Below are positions 33,398 through 42,700 of a stretch of DNA of 54,615 bases, one piece after another. The stretch is from Akkermansia muciniphila. Its GTDB lineage: Bacteria > Verrucomicrobiota > Verrucomicrobiia > Verrucomicrobiales > V1-33. The notes under the pieces were generated by a model. The model did not search any database. It saw only the letters and a program-made list of their open reading frames with translations, and was not told where the DNA came from. Positions within the stretch are counted from its first letter, which is position 1. Every line of letters begins with the position of its first letter. Made by a program: the position numbers and the translations under genes. The stretch lies in NCBI GenBank assembly GCA_943333275.1, contig CALQSQ010000033.1, forward strand, positions 1 through 54,615, given 5' to 3'.

Positions 33398-35182
33398 TTA
33401 CACGTTCCCCTTTTTCATCTCCGTCATGAGATAATCCATGCTGCGCCAGGCCAGCGCCATGATGCTGAGGGTGGGGTTTTTATCGGCATTGCTGGCGAAA
33501 CTGCCACCGTCGGTGACGAAAAGATTTTTCACCTCCCAGGACTGGCAGTATTGATTAAGCACGGATTTTTTGGAATCACTCCCCATGCAGGTGGCCCCGA
33601 CTTCGTGGATGATTTCGCCCGGACGATAGATGGCTTTGGCCCCGTCCTTTTCAACGGGGGAGACGGGTTTTCCGCCCATGGTTTCAATGATCTCGGCGAA
33701 AGTTTGGTGCATGTGCGCCGCCTGCTTGAGTTCGTAGTCGGACCATTTCCAATGAAATTTGAGAACCGGAATCCCCCATTGATCCACGACATTGGGATCG
33801 ATTTCACAATAGCAGTTCTCATTGGGAATCATTTCCCCACGCCCGTTGAAATTCAGATACGACCCATAATGACGGCGGGCTTCCTCTTTGAGTTTGGCTC
33901 CATAAACTCCCTCCCGCCCCAGTCCTCCAAACATCCCGGCCGCGGGCATGCGACGTCCCCCGTTGAATTCGATGTGATACCCTCGCGGGAAATCAAGCTT
34001 GCCCAGTTTCTGCTGCTGATACCCCCACCATGGCATGTAGAGGTGCATCGCGCTGGCCCCATCCTCGTTGTGCGGCGGAACATTTTCCAGCGCGGGAATC
34101 TGCCCGGTCACACGCGCGCCCACGGAGTCCATCAGGTAGCGTCCCACCAGACCGCTGCCGTTGGCCAGCCCCTGCGGGAAGGACGGCGATTTGGAGTTCA
34201 GCAGAATCCTTGCACTCTCGCATCCGCTCGCGGCCAGAATCACAACCTTGGCTCCGGCATGACAATCCTGCCGGGTGATGCGGTCGATGTAATGCACGCC
34301 ATTGGCCTTGCCCGCAGCATTCAGCGTGACTTCGCGAACCATGGCATCGGTCATCACATCCAGATTCCCCGTCATGATGGCGGGCGGAATCAGGACGGTG
34401 GTGGACTGGAAATTGGCCTTGATGCTGCATCCGCGAATGCATTCGGTGGCATAGAAACAGGCGGCGCGCGTGGCGATGTGTTTCTTCAAATAAGTGACAT
34501 TCAGATTCCCGGGATGCAGGGTGTTCGCGAGCCGCTCGGGTTCCTGCTGCTGCGTGAGGATGGCCAGATGCGCAGGGATGACGGGGATGTTCAGTTTCCG
34601 GCAATGTTTCTGCACCAGCAGCTCGAAGCCGCGCGGCTTGGGTGGCGGTTGCAGGATGCCTTTGGGGGAGGCCGGCGTGTTTTCCAGATCATCGTCCCCA
34701 CCGTAAATGCCCACGAGCAGTTCCGCCTTGTCGTAATACGGTGCCAGATCCTCGTAGTTCATCGGCCAGTCCAGACCCAGACCATCGCGCTCAAGGGGTT
34801 TGAAATCATAAGCCCCCATGCGCAGCGAGATCCGCCCCCAGTGATTGGTGCGACCGCCCAGCATCCGCGCCCGCCACCATTTGAAATCCACACCCTCCGC
34901 AGAAGTATACGGCTCGCCCGGCACCTGCCAGCCTCCCTCCACCGTGGCATCGTAAAAGCCGAACGGCTTCTGCGGTGTCGGAGCACCACGCAGCGGCGCA
35001 CTCTCCGGCGTGAGAAACATCGGCGTCTCCGCCGTCGGATCATAATTCCTGCCAGCCTCCAGAATCAGCACCTTGAAGCCATTCATGGCCAGCAGGTAGG
35101 CGGACATTCCGCCGGCAGCCCCGGACCCCACCACGATCACATCGTATTCCGGGGCGGACTTTCCTGAAGTGATCAGCGGCAT
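33398..35182 (-). CDS. GMC-family FAD-dependent oxidoreductase
   Basis: The protein has 594 residues. FAD binding is by DVIVVGSGAAGGMSAYLLA (GxGxxG form GSGAAG) near residue 14 and LILEAGRNYDP. The GMC signature region is around MLGGRTNHWGRISLRMG (about 113-130). A C-terminal half with HEVGATCMGSDSKKSVLNQY and NLFVTDGGSFASNADKNPT holds the His/Asn active-site area. GMC enzymes oxidise alcohols or sugars and are abundant in Verrucomicrobia, often beside a gluconate-2-dehydrogenase subunit 3 gene; none is present here. No signal peptide is visible. It follows the DUF3127 gene by only seven bases on the same strand. Confidence 0.9.
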   Translation of the reverse strand: MPLITSGKSAPEYDVIVVGSGAAGGMSAYLLAMNGFKVLILEAGRNYDPTAETPMFLTPESAPLRGAPTPQKPFGFYDATVEGGWQVPGEPYTSAEGVDFKWWRARMLGGRTNHWGRISLRMGAYDFKPLERDGLGLDWPMNYEDLAPYYDKAELLVGIYGGDDDLENTPASPKGILQPPPKPRGFELLVQKHCRKLNIPVIPAHLAILTQQQEPERLANTLHPGNLNVTYLKKHIATRAACFYATECIRGCSIKANFQSTTVLIPPAIMTGNLDVMTDAMVREVTLNAAGKANGVHYIDRITRQDCHAGAKVVILAASGCESARILLNSKSPSFPQGLANGSGLVGRYLMDSVGARVTGQIPALENVPPHNEDGASAMHLYMPWWGYQQQKLGKLDFPRGYHIEFNGGRRMPAAGMFGGLGREGVYGAKLKEEARRHYGSYLNFNGRGEMIPNENCYCEIDPNVVDQWGIPVLKFHWKWSDYELKQAAHMHQTFAEIIETMGGKPVSPVEKDGAKAIYRPGEIIHEVGATCMGSDSKKSVLNQYCQSWEVKNLFVTDGGSFASNADKNPTLSIMALAWRSMDYLMTEMKKGNV

Positions 35183-35189
35183 TTAAAAA

Positions 35190-35609
35190 TCAGAAAGGAT
35201 ACTCCTCGCGCGACTGCTGATTGAAGTCTTCCTCGCTGAATTCCTCCTTCTTCGCCGGACGCGCGCTTTGGCTGCCACCACCACCCTGACGTGGCGCACC
35301 GCCGGAACGCTGCGATGGAGCTTCACGCGAAGAGGAACCATCGGAAGCTTCAATCTTCCATCCGGTCAGATTCACAAAATGCTTGCCATTGTATTCCCCG
35401 CCACGCAGATCGAAACTCACCTTCACCGCCTGCCCCACCCGGTAGGCATCAAGCAGCGATGTCTTCTCCTTCACAAACTCCAGCTTGATGTCCTGGGGAA
35501 ACCGGTCCGCCGAGGTCGTCACCACCAGTTCACGCTTGGTAAATCCTTTGGCCCCATAGGATGCCGTTTCGCCGATCAATTTGATGTTTCCTTCAAGTTC
35601 GTAGCTCAT
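35190..35609 (-). CDS. DUF3127-family protein (single-stranded DNA-binding-like)
   Basis: The protein has 139 residues from the ATG giving MSYELEGNIKLIGE. The N-terminal ~85 residues are a compact beta domain with FTKRELVVTTSADRFPQDIK and KVSFDLRGGEYNGKHFVNL, typical of DUF3127, which resembles an OB fold. The tail is Gly/Ser/Gln-rich and ends acidic with EEYPF, much like the flexible acidic tips of SSB proteins that recruit partners. A nucleic-acid-binding role is inferred from this similarity. It is the first gene of a pair with the GMC oxidoreductase, a combination without an obvious functional link. Confidence 0.85.
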   Translation of the reverse strand: MSYELEGNIKLIGETASYGAKGFTKRELVVTTSADRFPQDIKLEFVKEKTSLLDAYRVGQAVKVSFDLRGGEYNGKHFVNLTGWKIEASDGSSSREAPSQRSGGAPRQGGGGSQSARPAKKEEFSEEDFNQQSREEYPF

Positions 35610-35777
35610 GTTATAGTCTGGATGGTGGGTGGTAAGTCGGACAGTGTGCGCAAGCGAATCCAAGATGGCAAGACTGGAATATCACCCAAGTGGGAAATTT
35701 TCACCCCCGGGCCGGGAAATACCAATTCCATTCCACCTTCGAAATCTGTGCGGATCTGAACGCATTCCGTGCGTCAT

Positions 35778-35805
35778 TTGACAATGTCCACAGCCCAAGT
35801 ATGAT
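35778..35805 (+). promoter_or_regulatory. Strong sigma70 promoter of tRNA-Val
   Basis: A perfect TTGACA (35778-35783), 16-base spacer and TATGAT (35800-35805) lie 16 bases before the mature tRNA 5' end. The location and near-consensus sequence fit a housekeeping stable-RNA promoter and show that this genome uses ordinary -35/-10 sequences. Confidence 0.8.
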
Positions 35806-35821
35806 CCGCGCTCCCACACCG

Positions 35822-35893
35822 GCGCAGTTAGCTCAGCGGTAGAGCGGCTCGTTTACACCGAGTTGGTCGGGGGTTCGATCCCCTCACTGCGCA
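35822..35893 (+). tRNA. tRNA-Val (anticodon UAC)
   Basis: It folds by hand into a full cloverleaf: acceptor GCGCAGT/ACTGCGC, D stem GCTC/GAGC, anticodon stem GCTCG/CGAGT with loop TTTACAC giving anticodon TAC, T stem GGGGG/CCCTC around TTCGATC, and discriminator A. CCA is not encoded. It reads valine GUA codons, and with wobble GUG. Confidence 0.96.
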
Positions 35894-35920
35894 CTCCTCC
35901 CCTCCCCCAATTTCCCCGGC

Positions 35921-36688
35921 ATGTCCGAACCAGTTCTCGCCGTTCACGAACTTCACCGGAAGTTTGGAGACCACGTGGCCATTGAGAAACTAAGTTTCCA
36001 AATTCAACGCGGCGAGGTGCTGGGCCTGCTCGGTGCCAACGGTGCGGGCAAGACCACGGCCATGGGCAGCATTCTTGGAATGATCAAGCCGACCAGCGGC
36101 AGCATCCGTGTCTTCGGCATGGACCCCTACCACGACCGCATCAAGGTCCTGCGCCGGCTCAATTCCTCGTCGGCCTACAGCGATTTGCCGGCTAATCTGC
36201 TGGTGTGGCAGAATCTCTATGTCTTTGCGAAAATTTATCGCGTCCAGAATTCGAAACAGAAAATCGCGGACCTGCTGGAAATGTTTGAAATCGCGCACCT
36301 GCGCAACCGGGTGACCGGCCATCTTTCCGCCGGGGAAAACACCCGCCTGCACCTCTGCAAGGCGCTCATCAACGATCCGGAACTGCTCCTGCTCGACGAA
36401 CCCACGGCCAGTCTTGATCCCGAAATCGCCGACAAGGTTCGGAAGATCGTGCGTCGCGTTCAGCGTGAAAAAAACATCGGCATCCTCTACACCTCCCACA
36501 ACATGCTCGACATCGAGGAAGTCTGCGACCGCGTGCTGTTCATGCACCGCGGCAGGGTGGTCGCTGATGGCACCACGCAGGAGATCATCGCCAAATTTGA
36601 CCAGAAAAACATGGAGGACGTCTTCATTCGCATCGTGCGGGATGGGAACATCGAGGACGCGCCGGCGAAGGAGACCGCCGCCGTATGA
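35921..36688 (+). CDS. ABC-2 type exporter ATP-binding protein
   Basis: The protein has 255 residues. Walker A is LLGANGAGKTTAMGSILG, Walker B LLLLDEPTASLDPEIAD, and the switch His is in ILYTSHNMLDIEEVCD. The ABC signature is altered to LSAGENTRLHLCKAL instead of LSGGQ, as in many ABC-2 export ATPases with a weakened signature. It pairs with the ABC-2 permease immediately downstream, whose start overlaps its stop by four bases. The transported substrate could be a polysaccharide, lipid or drug; nothing in the context decides this. Confidence 0.92.
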   Translation: MSEPVLAVHELHRKFGDHVAIEKLSFQIQRGEVLGLLGANGAGKTTAMGSILGMIKPTSGSIRVFGMDPYHDRIKVLRRLNSSSAYSDLPANLLVWQNLYVFAKIYRVQNSKQKIADLLEMFEIAHLRNRVTGHLSAGENTRLHLCKALINDPELLLLDEPTASLDPEIADKVRKIVRRVQREKNIGILYTSHNMLDIEEVCDRVLFMHRGRVVADGTTQEIIAKFDQKNMEDVFIRIVRDGNIEDAPAKETAAV

Positions 36689-37482
36689 GCCTGCATGTCG
36701 TTTACGCCTTTCTGCTCCGCTATCTGTTTCTTTACACAAGAAATTGGATCCGGATCATTGAACTCATCTTCTGGCCGCTCATGGAGTTGCTGGTGTGGGG
36801 AAGTCTGACGGTTTTTCTGAATGGAAAAGCCGGGGGCCAGGTTCCGCAATTTGTCACCTACCTCATCGGCGGCGTGATCTTTTGGGACATTCTCTTCCGA
36901 GCCCAGCAGGGCGTGGCCATTTCCTTTCTCGAGGATGTCTGGACGAAAAATCTGAACAACATCTTCGTCGCTCCGGTCCGGCCGCTCGAATACCTCACCG
37001 CAGGAATCTTGTTTGGCATCCTGCGCACCACTGTCGCCGTTAGCGTTCTGATCGTGCTGGCCGCCATGAATTTCAATTTCAATGTCTTCACCATGAAATG
37101 GGCCCTGGTTCCGTATTTCGGCAGTCTGCTGCTTTTCGGCTGGACGCTTGGGATGCTTTCTTCCGCGCTCATTCTTCGCTTTGGCCAGGCCGCCGAGGCT
37201 CTGGCCTGGGCCATCCCGTTTCTGATCCAACCCGCCGCCTGCGTCTTCTATCCGCTGAATTCCCTGCCAGAGTGGGGGCAAATGATTGGCCGGTGCCTGC
37301 CGTGCACTTACATTTTCGAAGGCATGCGCGCTACGCTGGATCACCAGCCATTTAACTGGGGTCAGTTGGGAATGTCCCTCGCACTCAACCTGGTTTGGAT
37401 GGCTGCGGCGGCCGGGATTTATGCCTGGGTTCTGGAATCAGGCAGACGCCGGGGCTTGCTGACGCGAGTCACGAGTCATTAG
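36685..37482 (+). CDS. ABC-2 type transporter permease
   Basis: The protein has 265 residues with six hydrophobic segments: IIELIFWPLMELLVWGS, VTYLIGGVIFWDILF, YLTAGILFGILRTTVAVSVLIV, LVPYFGSLLLFGWTLGML, EALAWAIPFLIQPAACVFYPL and LALNLVWMAAAAGIYAW. The conserved ABC-2 region before the final helix reads YPLNSLPEWGQMIGRCLP with CTYIFEGMR, as in export permeases. It forms a two-gene exporter with the ATP-binding gene it overlaps; no membrane-fusion gene is adjacent. Confidence 0.92.
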   Translation: MSLHVVYAFLLRYLFLYTRNWIRIIELIFWPLMELLVWGSLTVFLNGKAGGQVPQFVTYLIGGVIFWDILFRAQQGVAISFLEDVWTKNLNNIFVAPVRPLEYLTAGILFGILRTTVAVSVLIVLAAMNFNFNVFTMKWALVPYFGSLLLFGWTLGMLSSALILRFGQAAEALAWAIPFLIQPAACVFYPLNSLPEWGQMIGRCLPCTYIFEGMRATLDHQPFNWGQLGMSLALNLVWMAAAAGIYAWVLESGRRRGLLTRVTSH

Positions 37483-37550
37483 GGATGACAGGTGGCGATC
37501 CTTGAAATTCAGAAATTGGGAGGACATCAATCCTCATCGCGTGCACCAGC

Positions 37551-37955
37551 CTACTTCTTGCCGAGGAATTTCTCCTTCATCGCCGCAATGGCCTCGAGCA
37601 TGATCTCGGCCTCCTCGCGCATCTTGGCATCCAGGCTGGAGGCAGCGCGGTTGTGGCGCCGGTAAAGGACGGCAAGCTTTTCCTTGATCTCCTCCTTCGC
37701 CATGGACGTGTTCACTCCGCAGAGAGTTTCGGCACTGGCCTTTGGGTCGAGCGTTTCCGCCGCCTTGCTGGCCCACTTTTGCTTCACGGTATCTGCCGCA
37801 GGTTCAGTGGCCTTGGCTTTCGGTTCTACGGCGGCGGGCGGCGCGGTTTTGCGCCCAAACAGTTGCTGGGGCGCAGGCTTGGCGCTTTCGGCAGTCGCCG
37901 GTTTGGCAACCGGGGCTCCGCGCTTGAAAATTTTAGTAATAACTCTGCCGAACAT
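37551..37955 (-). CDS. Small helical protein encoded with the Hsp70-like gene
   Basis: The protein has 134 residues. The first ~65 are basic then Pro/Ala-rich and probably unstructured (RVITKIFKRGAPVAKPA). The last ~60 are two amphipathic helices (EEIKEKLAVLYRRHNRA and MREEAEIMLEAIAAMKEKFL). It starts 32 bases after the stop of the Hsp70-like gene on the same strand. There is no HPD motif, so it is not a J-domain co-chaperone, and no GrpE similarity was recognised. It may be a dedicated partner of the short Hsp70; this rests on position only. Confidence 0.68.
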   Translation of the reverse strand: MFGRVITKIFKRGAPVAKPATAESAKPAPQQLFGRKTAPPAAVEPKAKATEPAADTVKQKWASKAAETLDPKASAETLCGVNTSMAKEEIKEKLAVLYRRHNRAASSLDAKMREEAEIMLEAIAAMKEKFLGKK

Positions 37956-37987
37956 ATTGCTGGATGGTTGGATAAAGGTTCACCGAA

Positions 37988-39490
37988 TCACTCGATTCTC
38001 AAGCGTTCAAAATAGGCCATTTTACGATCGACCTCCTCGTCGTTGAGCACTCCCGCCCCCTCGTAATTGATGGCGACCTCCTGGACGCGCCCCGAACGTT
38101 CATCCTTCACGGTGGCATGAACGCGCTGATTCTCGTCGTATCCGTAGGTGACCGTGACCTCACATCCGGCGGGACGGCCCGGAGGCACTTCCAGGGCGAT
38201 GCGCCCGATGACATCGACATACTTGGGATCAGTGTCCTCCCCCTGGGTGATTTCAACCTCGATTTTTTGCTCGTTATCCTCGGAAGTGACATAGGTCTGC
38301 GAGGCGGTGCAGGGAATCCGGTTGTTTTTGGCGATCACCACGGTGTTGCAGTATTCCATGTTTCCCGTCGCCGCGTCCTCGACGATGGCCAGCGTGCCGT
38401 AGCTGTGATTGCAAACCTCCTCAACCTGCGCCGCCTTTTGCGCAAATAGCGCGGCCCCCAGGGCTACGCATTCATCTACATTTCCACAGGAGGTGGGTTC
38501 GAAACCAAAGAAATCAGCGAGGATCTCGCGCACGTGCGGCATGCGCGTGCTGCCACCGACGAGCGCCACATGATCGATATCCTTGGGTTTCAAATTTACC
38601 GAGTCCAAAGCCTGTTCCACCAGCATGATGGTGCGGGTGAAGAGCCTTCCCACCGCTTCCTCAAATACATCGCGCGTGAGTTCGATCCTCGTCAATCCGC
38701 CACGCTCATTGCCCATGGTATCGGTGACCTGTTTGAGTTTCGAGAGCATCTTCTTCATGTCCTCGCCGCTCTGGAGACAGCGGCGGCGCTGGCGTTCATT
38801 TTCAAACAACTCCACACCGTGCTCCAGACGATAAGCCTCGGCAATCAAATCCAGGATGCGATCATCAAAATTCGAGCCCCCCAGTCGTCGTGCCCCCTCG
38901 GAGGTCAGGCAGCGGATCTTCTCACCCTCGACTTCCAGGATGGTGATGTCCAGCGTGCCGCCGCCCAGATCATAAATCAGCACCCGTCCCTGCAGTCCCT
39001 GCGTGTGCGCATAGTAGAGTGCAGCCGCGGTCGGTTCATTCACGATGCGTTTCACATTCAAACCGACAATGCGGCCTGCGGAAATCGTGGCACGCCGGGC
39101 CAGTTCGTTGAAATTTGCGGGCACGGTGATGACCACATCCTTGATGGGGCCGATGATTTTTTCGCAATCCCGGCGCATCTTCGCCAGGATCAGTGCGGAA
39201 ATCTCCGTGGGAGTCCACTTCTTGCCATCCATGTTGATGACGAAATTGGGTTCATCCATGTGGCGCTTGATGAGATGGATGGTGCGCTCTGGGTCGCCAC
39301 CGTCGCGCGCGGCGGAACCGACGAGTTTGATGTCCTCATGACGGTCGAAATACACCACGGAGGGGGTCATGCGCTCACCGTCAGCATTGGGCACGATCTC
39401 GGGATTGCCATCGGATCGGATGTAAGCCAATCCGGTGGTGGAGGTTCCGAGGTCAATCCCCACATATTTCGCAGCAATCTTAGTCTTCAA
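37988..39490 (-). CDS. Divergent Hsp70/DnaK-family protein lacking the C-terminal lid
   Basis: The protein has 500 residues, with a TTG start at 39490 because no ATG precedes the conserved KYVGIDLGTSTTGLAYI. ATPase-domain motifs are complete: phosphate 1 GIDLGTST, connect 1/adenosine-region GRIVGLNVKRIVNEPTAAAL, phosphate 2 VLIYDLGGGTLDITIL and adenosine site VALVGGSTRMPHVREIL. The substrate-binding beta part follows (about 385-485), with EVPPGRPAGCEVTVTYGYD, but the alpha-helical lid and EEVD-like tail of DnaK (610-640 residues) are missing. It may act on a specific client rather than as the general chaperone. A small gene 32 bases downstream may be its partner. Confidence 0.9.
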   Translation of the reverse strand: MKTKIAAKYVGIDLGTSTTGLAYIRSDGNPEIVPNADGERMTPSVVYFDRHEDIKLVGSAARDGGDPERTIHLIKRHMDEPNFVINMDGKKWTPTEISALILAKMRRDCEKIIGPIKDVVITVPANFNELARRATISAGRIVGLNVKRIVNEPTAAALYYAHTQGLQGRVLIYDLGGGTLDITILEVEGEKIRCLTSEGARRLGGSNFDDRILDLIAEAYRLEHGVELFENERQRRRCLQSGEDMKKMLSKLKQVTDTMGNERGGLTRIELTRDVFEEAVGRLFTRTIMLVEQALDSVNLKPKDIDHVALVGGSTRMPHVREILADFFGFEPTSCGNVDECVALGAALFAQKAAQVEEVCNHSYGTLAIVEDAATGNMEYCNTVVIAKNNRIPCTASQTYVTSEDNEQKIEVEITQGEDTDPKYVDVIGRIALEVPPGRPAGCEVTVTYGYDENQRVHATVKDERSGRVQEVAINYEGAGVLNDEEVDRKMAYFERLRIE

Positions 39491-39524
39491 GGCAATTTCA
39501 ATAGGTAGGTCAATTTTAAGCGAA

Positions 39525-39540
39525 CGCCACCATAGTGGCG
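39525..39540. other. Short inverted repeat, possible terminator
   Basis: CGCCAC, loop CATA, GTGGCG, a 6-base stem in the gap after the giant ThuA gene. On the minus strand it is followed by TTCGCTTAAAATTG, which lacks a clean U run, so its value as a terminator is doubtful. Confidence 0.3.
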
Positions 39541-39701
39541 AGAACTTGCGATTTCAGCAACTCAAAATGCCGTAAATGATCACCTCGGGAACAGGATTCA
39601 GCGCGCAGGTCAGCCAACTCACGGCGGTTGCCATCGAAATTCCAGACTCGGACGCGCAGGCTCCTCAACTCCTCCCGGAAACGGCAGGCGGTGGCATCCG
39701 C

Positions 39702-42700
39702 TCATTTCCTGGTGCCGGTCCAATCGACCGCATTCAGCAGCAGTCGCTGGAAATTTTCATTCCCGTGCGTGGCGGCATCATGACCCGGGGCAACGCAGAC
39801 AATGCGGGCCTGGGGATGCGGGGTGATCCAGATGCTGGGATAGGATTTGCCATCCTGGGCCGGGCTCGTCTCGGCGAGAATTTCGATGCCGGCGGGGGCA
39901 TCAAGCACGACACGGTACAATTCATCCTTCAGCGCAAAGGTGGCGGGCAGCCCCTGCAAGACCGGGTGCGCCTGCTTGAGCAGGGAAATGCTGAATTCAC
40001 CATAGGCATCGTGCCCCCGCGCTCCGCCCCCGACGAAGGTAGCGTTGTATTTTGGCCACAGCGCCCAGTTGTGCCAGACCGCGGAATGCAGCAGCACGAG
40101 ACCGCCGCCGCGACTGGCAAATGCCTCCAGCGCTTGCCGGAAGGCTTGATTTTGCTGGTAGCTGGCATCGTTGGCGCTGAGCACAAGGACATCGGCATGC
40201 GCGAGTTGTTCTGTGGCTTGCGCTGGCTGATCCGTCCAGATGCTGACAACCCTGCCGGATTCGCCCAGCGATTTTTGATCGGCCCTGTCGAACCATTGGG
40301 CGAAATCGTGCGAATTTCCGCCTCCTGCCAGCAGCACGCGGAGTTTGCCGGGAATTGGATCCGCCGGGAGTCCAATTGCGGAAACAACCGGACCACCGAC
40401 GGGAGGCGGTGTGGTCATCCGGCCATCTGCGCCGGGAGATTCCAACGTCAGGGCGGCGATCATCGGTGCGGGGGCTTTGGTAAATCCGCTGAGTGTAAGG
40501 TGGTCGATGCGCTTGCCGGGATGTTTTAAATCGCGCCAGAGGTAACGCATCTGGCCTCTCTCCGTGATGTCCGTGGGGGCCGAGGCTGGCACGTCGATTT
40601 TGGCAATGTGATCGGCAAAATCAATTCCATTCACAAATACCAAATCCTCAAATTCTCCATCCGCATAGTGGACGGTGCATTTCACGATCGGCTCTTTCGC
40701 CTGCACCGCCGGCCATCCCCATCCGGCCACGGCCCCCAGCATGTGCAGGCGGCCGGCATTCTGACCGACGGCGAGCGTTACCGCGTCGGGCATCGTCATG
40801 CTGAGCACGTTTGGCTGCGCGCCACCCTTTAACACGATGACATTTTTGCCAGTTGGCGAGGAGGCGGGATCCGGCAGGGAAAAGGGCACGCCCTGAATCT
40901 GGACGAGTCCATATTTTTTGATGCTGACACGGTCCACCTCCGCTTCGGGATTTTGATACACCCCCCGACTGCCATCCGCAGTGGCGGCCTTGCCGAAAGC
41001 AATGGCAAGGTAGCGCTGCTCACCCGAACGCAGATAGGCGACGAGATCACGCAGCACTTCCGGACCCAGCGCCTCGAACCCTTCGGGCATCAGCGACGCG
41101 CCGGTGTTGGACAGACTGGTGATTTTATCGCGGGGAATTTCCACCTCCCCTGTGGCGTTTTTGATGAAAAGGCTGGAGGTGGTTTCCCGGCTGATGATAC
41201 CGGCCTGCGTCTGCTGATCCTTGGTCGTGATGGTCCAGGCCAGAAAGGAGGGCTCGACCTCGCGATTGGGATCAATGATGTGCGTGAGCAATACATCCAC
41301 GCTATGAATGCCGATCCCATCGAGCACCGGACCGATGCTCTGTCCCTGACCTTGAAACTGATGGCAGACGGCACAGGCGGCGAAGATGGCTTTGCCATTG
41401 CCGGCATCGCCCGGTTTGGATATCTCAGGCTGCATTCGCGCCACGATGGCATCACGCGCCTCGCTGGCCCCGCGGAGCCTGGCTACGACGGGCGCGGCTT
41501 TTTCCTTCACGGTCGCATCAGGATGATTTTGCAACCGGGAAAGCACTGCGGGGCCAGCCATCGCAGGGGTTAACGATCCCTGATCAAGTGAGTCCAACAG
41601 TGCCAGCGCCGAATCGCGCCGGGTCAGTAATATTTCCACTGCCGCCGCCTTTTCCTGCTGCGGTAAAATGGTCAGGGCCTCCAGCAGAAGCATCACGGCA
41701 GGGGTGGTCGTATTACCCGCCAACGCCTGCAGGATCGGCTTGCGCAGCACCGGGTCCGCAAGGTTTTGAAGGAGAATTGTGCGGATGGATTCGGGGAGCA
41801 GCGGCAGACGGGCGAGCGCCGCGAGGGCGCGGGCGCGGGCGGCAGGGGCGGTGGATGGCTGCATCGCATGGGCGGCGACCCTCCCCGCAGCGGCGGGAAG
41901 CCGCTCCCTGAGTTCGGCCTCAGACCACGCAGCGGCTGCAAGTGGCAGCGCGACGGCCATGACGGCCGGTGGCGCTGTGGCCGCGAGTTCGGATATTTTT
42001 TCCGCCAGCCCCGCGTCCCTCAGCAGCGGCTCGGCAGACAATCGCGCCAGCGCAGAGGCCACCAGTTCACTGTGAAAATCTGGCGCGGTGCCAAGCGCCC
42101 CGACGACGATGGAGAGTTGGGAGGCATCGCCGCGGGCGAAATCGATCAACGATTCCATGAGTGGTGAGGCGACATCATCCGCCTGGTTGCCGGCGATGAG
42201 CGCCGAGAGCACTGCCGCAGGCTGTGATCTCGCATTGCGGGCCACTGCGGCCTTCGTCCAGGCATCCGGTGCGTCGGCGGAGAGAGTCACCAACAGCGCG
42301 GGGGGCAGGGCCATTTTCACTGGCACTGCCGCAAGCAACAACAGGCGGACGCGGGGGTCAGTCTCCGAGCCAAGCAGCCCCGCGATAATTTGCACAATTT
42401 CCTGCGAGACCATTCCGGGATGCTCCACCAGCACCCGTGCCATGGAGATTCGCATGGAAATGTCGGAATCGCTGAGTGCTTTTACGATTTCGGGATATTC
42501 AAGCAGTCCGGCAGCCGCGCGCAGCCAGAGCGCGTGCACACTTGCAATGCCCGGTGCCGAGGCCAGCCTGGTCGCAGCCTCGGGGAGTTGAATTGTATTT
42601 TCCTCCAGCAACCGCTGGGCGCGAAATCTCACGGCGCGGTTGGGATGCTGCAGGGCGATGATGCGGCCATCCAGCGAGGACAAATCCACCGGCGGCAAGG

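Noticed and set aside
33338..35167. Long plus-strand open frame of about 609 codons
   Set aside because: It lies fully antisense to the GMC oxidoreductase, which has clear family motifs.
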